From Candidatus Dadabacteria bacterium (GTDB lineage: Bacteria; Desulfobacterota_D; UBA1144; Nemesobacterales; CSP1-2), in the NCBI GenBank assembly GCA_023250035.1, contig JAHFBK010000007.1, positions 1 through 35,198 of the forward strand: 35,198 bases of DNA, written 5' to 3'. The translations under genes and the position numbers were made by a program. Under the pieces are notes generated by a model, which was not told the origin of the DNA, did not search any database, and saw only the letters and a list, made by a program, of their open reading frames with translations. Shown here piece after piece: positions 9,759-18,371 of this stretch. Position 1 is the stretch's first letter. Every line of letters begins with the position of its first letter.

Positions 9759-10388
9759 ATGAAAGGGTTAGTTGATTTTGTGAAGACGACGGTTATCGGA
9801 GGCTTGCTGTTCCTAGTTCCGGCTGTGCTTATAGTGCTCTTGATTAAACAGGCAGTCCTACTCGCTAGAAAAATACTGGTGCCGATTGAAAAGCTTCTCC
9901 CCATCGAAAACATTGCAGGAGTAGCAGTTGAACATCTGGTTGCGATCGTATTGATACTGGCTGTCTGCTTCGCTGCAGGGCTAGCTGCCCGAACGAGTCC
10001 GGGTGCAAAACTGAACGCCTGGCTGGAGCGGGCGATCTTGAGGCGTGTACCGGGTTTCGGCTTGATCAAGAGGGTAACCCATGAAATGGCCAACATCGAG
10101 TCTAAATCCGACTTCTCCGTGGCATTGGCACGAATAGAAGATGCGTGGGTGCTTTCATTCATCGTCGAAAAGCTGGACAGCGGCCTGCTTGCAGTGTTTG
10201 TACCCAGTGCCCCAACGCCTGCTGTCGGTTCCATCTATTATCTAACCGAGGATCGGGTGAAGCGGTTAGACGTACCCGTGGCTTCGGCGATACAGTGCAT
10301 CATGCGACTAGGCGTAGGCTCGAAGGAGTTACTCGAAGGGTATCCGAATCTTGAAAAACTGACAGGAGAACATCGTTCTAATCAGTGA
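9759..10388 (+). CDS. DUF502 family membrane protein
   Basis: A 209-residue protein matching DUF502: two membrane segments (about residues 10-32 and 56-76), the first preceded by FVKTTVIGGLLFLVPAVLIV, then an AARTSPGAKLNAWLERAIL linker and a soluble C-terminal domain with RVPGFGLIKRVTHE and FVPSAPTPAVGSIYYL, all typical positions. Function is unknown; DUF502 proteins are often found near envelope or transport genes. The ATG follows AAGGAGGTCCC. About 105 bases separate it from the arylsulfatase on the same strand. Confidence 0.8.
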   Translation: MKGLVDFVKTTVIGGLLFLVPAVLIVLLIKQAVLLARKILVPIEKLLPIENIAGVAVEHLVAIVLILAVCFAAGLAARTSPGAKLNAWLERAILRRVPGFGLIKRVTHEMANIESKSDFSVALARIEDAWVLSFIVEKLDSGLLAVFVPSAPTPAVGSIYYLTEDRVKRLDVPVASAIQCIMRLGVGSKELLEGYPNLEKLTGEHRSNQ

Positions 10389-10492
10389 TGGCTTAGAGAT
10401 TTAAAAAACATTATCAAGCAAGTGCACTAAACCGTGCCTTGAAGAAGGACCGAAATTAAAATAGAGGAAAAAACAAAAATAGGAGGTGTAAC

Positions 10493-12184
10493 ATGAATTC
10501 AAAGAGGAATTTCTCTTTTCTAGGATTTGCGGTTTTGCTAATAACGCTCATTTTCTTCTCCCATGCATGTTCGCAGGAGAAAGCATACGGTGAGAAGGTT
10601 GAGAGCGAAAAGCAAACCAAGTTGGAAACGGGTGAACAAGCCAAAACAGCGAATCTCGCGCCGGAGCAGGGACCTGTGGTTGCTCAACGGCCGGAGACAA
10701 CATCAAAGAGCACTAACGGCAAGCCTAACATCCTCATCATCTGGGGTGATGATATCGGCTGGTTTAACCCCAGCGCCTATCACCGCGGTATCATGGGCTA
10801 CAAGACGCCGAACATTGATCGTCTCGCTCGCGAGGGTGCGATGTTTACCGACTGGTATGGTCAGCAGAGCTGCACCGCTGGCCGCGCGGCCTTCCTCACC
10901 GGCCAGTCGCCCGTCCGCACCGGCCTCACTAAGGTCGGCTTGCCCGGGGCTGAGCTCGGCCTAAAGAAGGAGGATCCTACAATCGCTGAGCTGCTCAAGC
11001 CATACGGTTATATGACTGCCCAGTTTGGCAAGAACCACGTCGGCGACCGCGATGAGCACCTGCCCACCGCCCACGGCTTCGATGAGTTCATGGGCAACCT
11101 CTACCATCTCAACGCTGAAGAGGAACCGGAACTTCCTGATTATCCGAAGGATCCGGCGTTCAAGAAAAAGTTCGGTCCACGCGGCGTGATCCACTCCTAC
11201 GCCGGCGGTAAAATCGAGAACACCGGCCCACTGACCAAAAAGCGCATGGAGACCGTGGATGAGGAAGTCACCGCCGCCGCACTCGACTTCATAGATCGCG
11301 CGCACAAGTCGAACAAACCCTTCTTTCTCTGGTGGAACTCCACCCGCATGCACATCTGGACGCACTTGAAGCCAGATTCCGATGGCAAGACTGGCCTCGG
11401 AATCTATGCCGACGGCATGGTCGAGCACGACGCCATGGTCGGACAGTTGCTCAAGAAGCTCGACGAGCTGGGCATCGCAGACAACACGATTGTTATGTAT
11501 TCGACGGACAACGGCGCCGAGGTAATGAGTTGGCCCGACGGCGGTACGACGCCTTTCCGCGGAGAGAAGAACACCAACTGGGAAGGCGGTTACCGTGTGC
11601 CCTGCATCATCAGGTGGCCCGGCGTCATTAAACCCAGCACGGTGGCCAACGGCATCGGCGCGCATGAGGACATGATTCCCACACTCCTGGCCGCCATCGG
11701 CGAGCCGAACATCGTGGAGAAGCTGAAGAAAGGATACAACATCGGCGGACGCAACTACAAGGTCCACCTCGACGGCTACAACCTCCTGCCGTATCTGAAG
11801 GGTGAAACCGAGGAATCGCCCCGGAAGGACTTCCTCTACTGGAACGACGATGGCAACCTGGTAGCCCTCCGCTTCATGAATTGGAAGGTCGTGTTCGCCG
11901 AGCAACGCGCCCACAGCTTCGATGTCTGGGTGGAGCCCTTCGTCCAGCTCCGCGTTCCCAAGATCTTTAACCTCCGGAGCGACCCCTTCGAGAGGGCCGA
12001 TGAGGAGTCCATCCTCTACGACAGGTGGTTGATCGACCACGTCTTCCTGCTTGTTCCAGCCCAAGCCTACGTGACGCAGTGGGTGTCGAGCTTCAAGGAA
12101 TTCCCGCCACGCCAGAAGCCTGCCAGCTTCAGCATGGATCAGGTAATGCAGAAGCTGTCTGAGACTACCGGCGGCAAGAACTGA
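10493..12184 (+). CDS. Exported arylsulfatase (S1 family, CTAGR active site)
   Basis: A 563-residue alkaline-phosphatase-superfamily sulfatase. The N-terminus has a hydrophobic signal (residues 8-25) ending SHAC-S; Cys26 could be lipidated, though the lipobox is imperfect, and a 45-residue linker follows. The metal site starts at NILIIWGDDIGW (Asp86, Asp87). The catalytic motif C127-T-A-G-R lies in QQSCTAGRAAFLTGQ; this Cys must be oxidised to formylglycine, so a maturase must be encoded elsewhere as none is here. Further sites: GKNHVGD, NSTRMHIWTHL and YSTDNGAE. It hydrolyses sulfate esters in the periplasm; the substrate cannot be told. The start follows AGGAGGTGTAAC. GC content is the highest in the window, suggesting acquisition. 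The long minus-strand ORF 10961-12064 is its shadow. Confidence 0.92.
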   Translation: MNSKRNFSFLGFAVLLITLIFFSHACSQEKAYGEKVESEKQTKLETGEQAKTANLAPEQGPVVAQRPETTSKSTNGKPNILIIWGDDIGWFNPSAYHRGIMGYKTPNIDRLAREGAMFTDWYGQQSCTAGRAAFLTGQSPVRTGLTKVGLPGAELGLKKEDPTIAELLKPYGYMTAQFGKNHVGDRDEHLPTAHGFDEFMGNLYHLNAEEEPELPDYPKDPAFKKKFGPRGVIHSYAGGKIENTGPLTKKRMETVDEEVTAAALDFIDRAHKSNKPFFLWWNSTRMHIWTHLKPDSDGKTGLGIYADGMVEHDAMVGQLLKKLDELGIADNTIVMYSTDNGAEVMSWPDGGTTPFRGEKNTNWEGGYRVPCIIRWPGVIKPSTVANGIGAHEDMIPTLLAAIGEPNIVEKLKKGYNIGGRNYKVHLDGYNLLPYLKGETEESPRKDFLYWNDDGNLVALRFMNWKVVFAEQRAHSFDVWVEPFVQLRVPKIFNLRSDPFERADEESILYDRWLIDHVFLLVPAQAYVTQWVSSFKEFPPRQKPASFSMDQVMQKLSETTGGKN

Positions 12185-12254
12185 TTCGCTGCGAACGCCG
12201 TGGTGAACATGTTTAACATTGATATGATGAATGCGACACGGAGTAGGCGACAGT

Positions 12255-12280
12255 CAACCTGTCGCCGCCTCGACAGGTTG
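12255..12280 (+). terminator. Stem-loop after the arylsulfatase
   Basis: CAACCTGTCG, six-base loop CCGCCT, CGACAGGTTG gives a perfect ten-pair stem about 70 bases after the sulfatase stop. No T run follows, so it is either a weak terminator, an mRNA-protecting hairpin or a REP-like palindrome. Confidence 0.4.
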
Positions 12281-12368
12281 CGGGAGGACAAGCCATGAAA
12301 CTGTACAGAGCGTTAGAAACCCAACAGCGCGGTTGGATTGTAGTTAATACGAAGAAGGATTTCGATAG

Positions 12369-12620
12369 AGCAAGAAGATCGCGCTTAACGTAAACTTCAC
12401 TGACCTGGGCAAGCAGTATGCACTCGTGGTCGAGAACGGAGTGCTAAATTACTCCACCAAGCCGGTTGCTAGCGCGGACGCATCGCTAACGCTCACTAAG
12501 GCCACGCTTGACGACATTCCGCTTGGCCAAGCGACGCTCGACGAAAAGATCAATTCAGGTGAGCTAAAGATCGAGGGTCGGCCCGAGGCATTTACCGAGT
12601 TCCTCGGGCTGCTCGAGCTA
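12369..12620 (+). pseudogene. C-terminal remnant of an alkyl sulfatase
   Basis: From about 12372 frame 3 reads KKIALNVNFTDLGKQYALV, then ENGVLNYSTKP, ADASLTLTKATLDD and INSGELKIEGRPEAFTEFLG. This is the SCP2-like C-terminal domain of SdsA1/YjcS-type alkyl sulfatases, zinc beta-lactamase-fold enzymes of about 650 residues. The catalytic N-terminal 500 residues are missing, the frame is closed by TAG 12366-12368 just upstream, and no start codon with a ribosome site precedes the match. The frame runs on without a stop into the next gene, which makes the track's 558-residue ORF look like a fusion, but the fused start is spurious. Upstream, a 32-residue ORF (12295-12393) with a good GGGAGGAC site overlaps it in another frame; its status is unclear. 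Confidence 0.75.
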
Positions 12621-12674
12621 TCCGTTCTGGTTCAACATTGTGACGCCTTGACGACAGCCTCGGAGGTGCGTAGC

Positions 12675-14102
12675 ATGAGATTAATGATTCAAAGAACGAT
12701 TCTATTATTTCTGATTTTATTTCAGAGTCAGCTTGTTTCTGCCCAAGAGGAATTGTTGACAAAACCCTGGAAAGGGGATTACGACGGAATGGCCAAGCGA
12801 CGGGTGGTTCGTTTTATTGTGGTGTACAGCAAGACATTCTATTTCGTGGATAAGGCTGACCAGAAGGGTATTGGCTATGAGCTTGGAAAATTGTTTGAGG
12901 AAGAAATCAATAAGGACCAGAAAGACAAAACGCTGAAAATAAACGTTGTCTTTGTCCCGGTGAGACGGGACGAGCTCATACCCGCCCTGCTTGAGGGCCG
13001 TGGAGATATAGCGGCGTCTAATTTGACTATAACACCGGAACGCCTTAAAGAGGCGGACTTCTCCGACCCATTCCTCACGGATGTGAGTGAGCTTATTGTC
13101 ACTGGTCCTAGCGCTCCTCCGGTGAAAGTGCTGGATGATCTCGTAGGAAAGGAGATCTACGTGAGAACTTCTAGCAGTTATTACCAGAGCCTTAAACAAC
13201 TCAACGAATCTTTCAGGAAAGCAGGTAAGCCTCTTATGAAACTGCCCCCTGCTGTTGAGAATTTAGAAGACGAAGACCTGCTTGAAATGGTGAACGCAGG
13301 CCTTATTCCCATGGTGGTTGTGGATAGCCATAAGGCTCAGTTCTGGGCTCAGATCTTTGATAAAATCGTTGTTCACGAGGATATAGCTGTCCGCACAGGG
13401 GGCGAGATTGCTTGGGCTATTCGGAAAGACAGCCCAAAGCTGAAAAATGTGGTGAATGCTTTTGTAAAGAAACATAAGAAAGATACCATGATGGGCAATA
13501 TGTTGTTTCAGCGCTATTTGCGGAGCACCAAGTGGGTGAAAAACTCCACCACAGAACAGGAGCTTACAAAGTTTCAACAAACGGTGAATTTCTTCAAGGA
13601 GTACAGTGGGCAATATGGCTTTGACTATCTCATGGTGGGAGCCCAGGGTTATCAGGAGTCGGGATTGGATCAGGGTGTGAGGAGTCCCGTTGGGGCCATC
13701 GGAATCATGCAGATGTTGCCCTCTACTGCCAGGGATCCACATGTAAATATCCCGAACATAGAAAACCAGGAGAACAACATCCATGCAGGCGTCAAATACA
13801 TGCGATTCATGATGGATGAATATTTCAAAGACGCCCAGATGGATCAAATCAACAAGGCGCTCTTTGCTTTTGCTTCCTACAATGCCGGGCCAAACAAGAT
13901 CGCCAAGCTGAGGAAGCAGGCGGCGCAGAAGGGGCTTAATCCTAACGTATGGTTTAACAATGTAGAGCTTGTGGTCGCCAAAGAGATTGGAAGGGAAACA
14001 GTGCAATACGTAAGCAACATCTATAAGTATTACATTGCGTACAAGCTGATCGTCGAGCAAAGGCAGCTCAAAGAGAAAGTCAAAGGGTCTGTGAAGCAAT
14101 AA
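12675..14102 (+). CDS. MltF-like membrane-bound lytic transglycosylase
   Basis: ATG 12675 has a GGAGGTG site seven bases away and opens a signal peptide (residues 1-23, cut near VSAQ), so I reject the upstream start 12426. Residues about 45-280 form a solute-binding-protein family 3 domain (VVRFIVVYSKTFYFVD, GRGDIAASNLTITPERL, DFSDPF). Residues about 310-440 form an SLT lytic transglycosylase domain with the catalytic Glu328 in AQGYQESGLDQ, followed by GAIGIMQMLPSTA and FASYNAGPNKIAKLR. This two-domain order matches MltF, which cleaves peptidoglycan with formation of anhydromuramic ends. It is 475 residues, close to the family's 480-520. The gene following encodes an outer-membrane protein 57 bases away, so the two may be co-transcribed. 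Confidence 0.85.
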   Translation: MRLMIQRTILLFLILFQSQLVSAQEELLTKPWKGDYDGMAKRRVVRFIVVYSKTFYFVDKADQKGIGYELGKLFEEEINKDQKDKTLKINVVFVPVRRDELIPALLEGRGDIAASNLTITPERLKEADFSDPFLTDVSELIVTGPSAPPVKVLDDLVGKEIYVRTSSSYYQSLKQLNESFRKAGKPLMKLPPAVENLEDEDLLEMVNAGLIPMVVVDSHKAQFWAQIFDKIVVHEDIAVRTGGEIAWAIRKDSPKLKNVVNAFVKKHKKDTMMGNMLFQRYLRSTKWVKNSTTEQELTKFQQTVNFFKEYSGQYGFDYLMVGAQGYQESGLDQGVRSPVGAIGIMQMLPSTARDPHVNIPNIENQENNIHAGVKYMRFMMDEYFKDAQMDQINKALFAFASYNAGPNKIAKLRKQAAQKGLNPNVWFNNVELVVAKEIGRETVQYVSNIYKYYIAYKLIVEQRQLKEKVKGSVKQ

Positions 14103-14159
14103 AGGAAATCCAAAGCCAATAGCAATGCGTGGTTGCTTCATCGAAAAGGAGGAGGGTTG

Positions 14160-14993
14160 ATGAATAAGAAACAAAAAGCCCTTAATTGTGTGCTTGCTTG
14201 TGTGCTGGTTTTCTTCGCAAGTTATGAAAAAGTGATGGCGGAGGATCCGGTTTCTAAAACGGAATCTGAGTCTGACCTTGCAAAGGCTACTCAGAATCCG
14301 GTAGCAGACCTAATTAGCCTTCCCTTCCAGAACAACACGAACTTTGGTCTTGGGCCGAATGACAATAAAGAACAGAACATCCTGAACATACAGCCCGTAA
14401 TTCCGATTAATTTAGGTCCTGTTAACCTGATAAACCGGACAATAGCCCCGATAATCTACCAACCGCCACTTGCGCCGGGAATGAATGACAAATTTGGGCT
14501 TGGAGACATTAACACTACATTTTTTATCTCTCCAGCTAAAGCAGGAAAACTCATCTGGGGTGTGGGACCAATCATTTCATTTCCCACTGCCACTGATGAT
14601 GTGCTCGGCACGGGTAAGCTGAGCCTAGGTCCATCCCTGGTGGTGTTGGTAATGCCTGGCAATGTGGTTACGGGATTCCTTGTCAATAACCTCTGGTCAG
14701 TCGCGGGTGAAGGAGATCGCCCGAAAGTCAATCAGTTTCTCCTGCAGCCTTTCGTAAATTACAACCTTCCTGAAGGTTGGTATTTTACTAGTGCGCCAAT
14801 AATCACGGCGAATTGGGAGGTTGAAAACGACAACAGATGGGTGATCCCGATAGGTGGCGGTTTGGGGAAGGTTTTCAAAATAGCCAAACAGCCGATGAAT
14901 GCCAATGTACAGGCATTTTACAATGTGGAGAGACCTGAAGGCGGTCCTGACTCGACGCTTCGTTTCACGATACAGTTCCTGTTTCCGAAGTAG
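14160..14993 (+). CDS. Outer-membrane beta-barrel protein (often annotated 'neuromedin U')
   Basis: The start at ATG 14160 has an AAGGAGGAGG site; the track start at 14133 lies upstream of it. The 277-residue product has a signal peptide (about residues 1-27, ending VMAED), then alternating hydrophobic and polar strands: SLPFQNNTNFGLGP, NILNIQPVIPINLG, LGDINTTFFISP, and TLRFTIQFLFPK at the end, with an aromatic third from last. The pattern LGDINTTFFISPAK and WGVGPIISFPTAT is that of the porin-like family that automatic pipelines call neuromedin U or transporter. It is probably an outer-membrane barrel; the cargo is unknown. It follows the lytic transglycosylase on the same strand. Confidence 0.75.
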   Translation: MNKKQKALNCVLACVLVFFASYEKVMAEDPVSKTESESDLAKATQNPVADLISLPFQNNTNFGLGPNDNKEQNILNIQPVIPINLGPVNLINRTIAPIIYQPPLAPGMNDKFGLGDINTTFFISPAKAGKLIWGVGPIISFPTATDDVLGTGKLSLGPSLVVLVMPGNVVTGFLVNNLWSVAGEGDRPKVNQFLLQPFVNYNLPEGWYFTSAPIITANWEVENDNRWVIPIGGGLGKVFKIAKQPMNANVQAFYNVERPEGGPDSTLRFTIQFLFPK

Positions 14994-15013
14994 ATTGTTT
15001 TTCCATAAAATGA

Positions 15014-15457
15014 AGATCTGCGAATATTGGAAGTCCCTACAATAATTTCGTCCAAAGAGTAAAACCGTCACTTACTTTAGATGTGCTTGCCGGCGGTCGT
15101 TATACATATTTAGATATAGAAATAGACCTTGATGGTATATCCCCAGGGACGTGATCGGAGGTTGATGGTGATAAGGACTGGCTTGATATTTTCATAGGTG
15201 GACGGATTAGTTTGGACTTAATTAAAAAGCTAATTTTTGTGCTTAGAAGCGATGTAGGGGGTTTTGGATTTAGTTTTTCCTAGGACTTCACCTGGAATCT
15301 GGTTATTTATATTGATTGTGAATTACCCTATAGAATAACTCCAGTTATTGGATACCGTGTCCTGTATGTTGACTACGATGATGGAAACGGTATTGATCGC
15401 TTTGAGTAGAACACATGGACGTATGGACCGCAGATTGGTATTGCATTTATGTTCTGA
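15014..15457 (+). pseudogene. Outer-membrane barrel gene, truncated and with three in-frame stops
   Basis: Frame 2 from 15014 to TGA 15455-15457 can be read throughout without any frameshift, interrupted only by TGA 15152, TAG 15281 and TAG 15407. The reading includes SLTLDVLAGGRYTYLDIEI, KDWLDIFIGGRISLDL, RSDVGGFGF, DFTWNL, VIGYRVLYVDYDDGNG and TYGPQIGIAFMF with the terminal aromatic of barrel proteins. This is a well-known barrel family (LGGVRYWYLD, DWVDPFVG, GYRYLDVDY, YGPLIGLGFRF in relatives). The signal peptide and first strands are missing; the remnant begins about 20 bases after the preceding gene. Clearly a dead gene unless stops are read through. Confidence 0.8.
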
Positions 15458-15718
15458 AGAGGTATTTGATTCTATAATCTTGTTGTCTAGGATTCAAACA
15501 AGAAAGTGGTAATAAACATGAGCAACTAAACCGCTAACGAACGGAACATCACCGTGCAAGGAACCGAGACGTTAAGCGACACCAACCAGAGTGTTGGATT
15601 TACTTTTTAGATTTCTTTGCTAGTATCTAGGACTTGTATTAGCTAAGTTAATAAGGGGGTAATTCATTGTGAAAAAAATCATACAATTCATCATTTGTTA
15701 ACTTCCTCTTCGAGAGCC

Positions 15719-15967
15719 ATGAGAAAGCGTGCCCTTTCTTCTGGTGACAAAAAGGAAACACCTGTAACAGAATTCATGACAAGAGATCCAGTTGCGATTT
15801 CCCTCGAAGACTCCAGTTTGTCAGCGGCAGCCACCCTAAAGGATTACAAAATTAAATGGATTCCTGTTGTTGATCAAAAACAAATTAGGCGCATTGTTGG
15901 TTGTATAAGCGCTAGAAAGATGATGGCTTATATATTGAAAGAAAGTAGTGCAGCAAGTGAAAAGTGA
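15719..15967 (+). CDS. Half-length CBS domain protein (possible remnant)
   Basis: About 82 residues from ATG 15719, containing one CBS motif: VTEFMTRDPVAISLEDSSL, AAATLKDYKIKWIPVVD, RRIVGCISARKMMAYIL. CBS domains normally come in pairs binding adenine nucleotides; only the second half is present. No ribosome site precedes the ATG or the track's TTG start. Instead, a good AAGGGGG site 50 bases upstream serves a GTG at 15669 that opens a lysine-plus-hydrophobic leader and stops after ten codons in another frame. The gene therefore looks truncated at its 5' end, in keeping with the decayed DNA just before it. It might still be expressed as a dimerising single CBS protein. Confidence 0.5.
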   Translation: MRKRALSSGDKKETPVTEFMTRDPVAISLEDSSLSAAATLKDYKIKWIPVVDQKQIRRIVGCISARKMMAYILKESSAASEK

Positions 15968-16075
15968 GAAGTGCCGCCTTGCCTGCAATGACGACTGCGC
16001 CTTAAGCAACTGCCATCACAGACACAATTGCTCATTCGAATGTAATCTAATTAGAGAGCCAATGAGGGACAACGC

Positions 16076-16771
16076 ATGAGAAAAGTAACTCACATCTTCT
16101 CCCGATTCTGGTCAACCGATCGAAGCCTGACCGTTCTACTAGGGCTGCTTTTTATCAACATATTTGTCCTCAATCCACTGTCCGAACTGGGTGTACTCCG
16201 TGCATTCTTTCTTCGCGACCTTCTCTTCTCGCTTATCCTCATCTCAGGAGTCATGGCTGTAGCTAAAAGCCGATTTATTACTTTGCTATCTGTAGTATTC
16301 GCTATAGCAACCTTCCTCGTCAGATGGGTGAAGAACTTTGTTCCTGGTACGGGCTTAATGACCTTGGATACCTTCCTATCTATTGTGTTCTTGGGCTTGC
16401 TCGCGGTTGTAGTGCTACTCCAGGTTTTTCGTGAAGGGCCGATCACTATGCAAAGAATCAGCGGGGCCGTTGTTGTTTATCTGCTGCTCGGGTTGATTTG
16501 GGCCTTCGCATATAAACTGGTTGCACTGTACCAGCCGGAATCTTTCAAATTTGTAGACTTCCCGGTTCCAGAGCGAGACTATGATTTCACGGCAAGACTC
16601 GAATACTTCAGCTATATCACACTTACTACGGTTGGCTATGGCGACATCACTGCAGTGCATCCTGTTGCCCGCACGTTGGCTATGCTCGAGGCGTTGATAG
16701 GTCAACTCTTTCCAGTCCTCCTGATTGCCCGTCTTGTATCCATGGAGCTTTACTACAGGAGGTTGAGGTAG
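16076..16771 (+). CDS. Voltage-type potassium channel family protein
   Basis: A 231-residue membrane protein with four N-terminal segments (about residues 18-37, 45-64, 67-85, 97-118), then S5 (128-150), a pore loop with the K+ selectivity filter TTVGYGD at 184-190, and a final S6 helix (200-223). S1-S4 lack the regular Arg spacing of a voltage sensor, so gating is unclear. No C-terminal RCK/TrkA-N domain follows, unlike many bacterial channels. It probably lets K+ cross the inner membrane. The ribosome site is weak (GAGGGAC). It is the last gene of the GC-richer first block; AT-rich spacer DNA follows. Confidence 0.88.
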   Translation: MRKVTHIFSRFWSTDRSLTVLLGLLFINIFVLNPLSELGVLRAFFLRDLLFSLILISGVMAVAKSRFITLLSVVFAIATFLVRWVKNFVPGTGLMTLDTFLSIVFLGLLAVVVLLQVFREGPITMQRISGAVVVYLLLGLIWAFAYKLVALYQPESFKFVDFPVPERDYDFTARLEYFSYITLTTVGYGDITAVHPVARTLAMLEALIGQLFPVLLIARLVSMELYYRRLR

Positions 16772-16952
16772 AGGCAATGTGTTACACATCTTGCAATTCA
16801 AGCCCTGAGTGAGCTAATACTGAATTGAACTTGCAAATATATACTTACAGAACCCAATAATTATTTTCTAGGTAGAGTATCGTCTATAACTTTTACTTGA
16901 CTTCACTCGACTCTAATATATCCTTTTTTTATTATTCGGAGGTTGTCAAAAC

Positions 16953-18371
16953 ATGAGAAGATTTGTACAATTGAATATCATATTTCTTAGCTGTCTATCG
17001 GTTGTTATATCATTATTTCCGAGCCTGGAAATACAGGCTACGGATCTTACATCTTTAGCCGAACAGGTTAAGAGGTTAAAGCCATCTGTTGTAAATATAA
17101 GTACTACAAGTGTAATGGGAAAAGGGACATCTCCATCACCATTTGGAGGTGGTCAGCAGGACCCATTTGAAGAATTCTTCAAAAGATTCTTTGGGGACCT
17201 TCCTCAGAGGGAATTCAGACAAAGAGGGCTCGGTTCGGGGTTTGTTTTAACAGAAGATGGATATATTGTGACAAATAATCATGTAGTCGAGAAGGCCACT
17301 GATATTGACGTAATCCTTGAGGATGGACAAAAGTACGATGCCAAGGTTATAGGTAAAGACCCAAAGACCGATGTTGCGCTTCTTAAGATAAATCCCAAAC
17401 ATAAACTACCTGCAGTTAGCCTTGGAGATTCTGAAAAACTAGAAATCGGTGATTGGGTTATAGCAGTTGGAAATCCATTTGGATTAGGACATACAGTTAC
17501 TGTAGGCATAGTCAGTGCAAAGGGTAGGTCTCTTGGTCTAGGCGCTTATGACGATTTTATTCAAACTGACGCTGCGATAAATCCAGGGAATAGTGGGGGT
17601 CCGCTTTTTAATCTTCAAGGACAGGTTGTTGGTGTAAATACTGCTATAATTGCAGGTGGGCAAGGTATAGGATTCGCAATCCCGATTGATCTTGCAAAGA
17701 ACATAATTAACCAACTAAAGGATACGGGAAAGGTAGTACGCGGATGGCTTGGTGTGTTGGTTCAACAGATAACCCCGGAGATTGCAGAGGGTTTGAAACT
17801 TCCCGAGCCTAAGGGTGCACTAGTATCGGATGTAACTCCTGGTGGACCTGCTGCAAAAGCCGGTATCCAAAGACAGGATATTATTACTCAATTTAATGGA
17901 CAAGCAATTAATGAGATGCAGGAATTACCAAAACTAGTTGCAGCTATGCCGCCTGGAACGGAAGTTCAATTAACTTACTTACGAAACGGGAAAGAAAAAA
18001 CTGCAAGATTAAAGGTAGCAGAGCAGCCTGAAGAAATTGCTAAATCAGGTATTCCAGGAGGAGAGGAAGTTGAACAGAACCTAGGTCTAGTTGTCCAAGA
18101 GGTCAACCCTCAAATACAGAGGCGTCTTAGGATTGAAGATTCTGAAGGTGTTATTATAACCAATGTGGATTCAAGGGGGCCTGCCCAAGAAGCAGGGCTG
18201 CGTGTGGGAGATTTGATTCTCGAAATAAATAAGAAGCAAATCAGGAACCTTGATGATTACAGAAAAGCTATTGACTCAATCAAAAATGGTGAAACTGCCC
18301 TTTTACTCGTAAAAAGAGGTAAGAATACTATTTACTCGGCTCTTAAGGTTGGAGGGAATGGCAAGGGTTGA
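16953..18371 (+). CDS. degP: Periplasmic serine protease HtrA/DegP family
   Basis: A 472-residue Do-like protease. Signal peptide at residues 1-30 (cut near IQAT), then the trypsin-like domain with an LA-type loop rich in Gly/Phe (PFGGGQQDPFEEFFKRF) and the triad His110 (VTNNHVV), Asp140 (KTDVALL), Ser214 (GNSGGPL). Two PDZ domains follow at about residues 255-345 (RGWLGVLVQQITPE) and 375-465 (NLGLVVQEVNPQ, IITNVDSRGPAQEAGL). The enzyme degrades or chaperones misfolded envelope proteins. ATG 16953 follows CGGAGGTTGTC. Its last 14 bases overlap ridA, suggesting translational coupling. The AT-rich upstream spacer (16780-16950) probably holds the promoter, but no convincing -35/-10 pair stands out. 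Confidence 0.95.
   Translation: MRRFVQLNIIFLSCLSVVISLFPSLEIQATDLTSLAEQVKRLKPSVVNISTTSVMGKGTSPSPFGGGQQDPFEEFFKRFFGDLPQREFRQRGLGSGFVLTEDGYIVTNNHVVEKATDIDVILEDGQKYDAKVIGKDPKTDVALLKINPKHKLPAVSLGDSEKLEIGDWVIAVGNPFGLGHTVTVGIVSAKGRSLGLGAYDDFIQTDAAINPGNSGGPLFNLQGQVVGVNTAIIAGGQGIGFAIPIDLAKNIINQLKDTGKVVRGWLGVLVQQITPEIAEGLKLPEPKGALVSDVTPGGPAAKAGIQRQDIITQFNGQAINEMQELPKLVAAMPPGTEVQLTYLRNGKEKTARLKVAEQPEEIAKSGIPGGEEVEQNLGLVVQEVNPQIQRRLRIEDSEGVIITNVDSRGPAQEAGLRVGDLILEINKKQIRNLDDYRKAIDSIKNGETALLLVKRGKNTIYSALKVGGNGKG

Noticed and set aside
10961-12064. 367-residue minus-strand ORF opposite the arylsulfatase
   Set aside because: Shadow of a GC-rich gene; no recognisable domain, and the sense strand encodes a full sulfatase.
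12295-12393. 32-residue ORF with a good ribosome site after the sulfatase
   Set aside because: Overlaps a gene remnant in another frame and shows no recognisable features; mentioned with the remnant but not called as a gene.
12426-12674. In-frame N-terminal extension fusing an alkyl sulfatase domain to the MltF-like protein
   Set aside because: The ATG at 12675 has a ribosome site and starts a clear signal peptide, so a signal would be internal in the fusion; the upstream part is a remnant.
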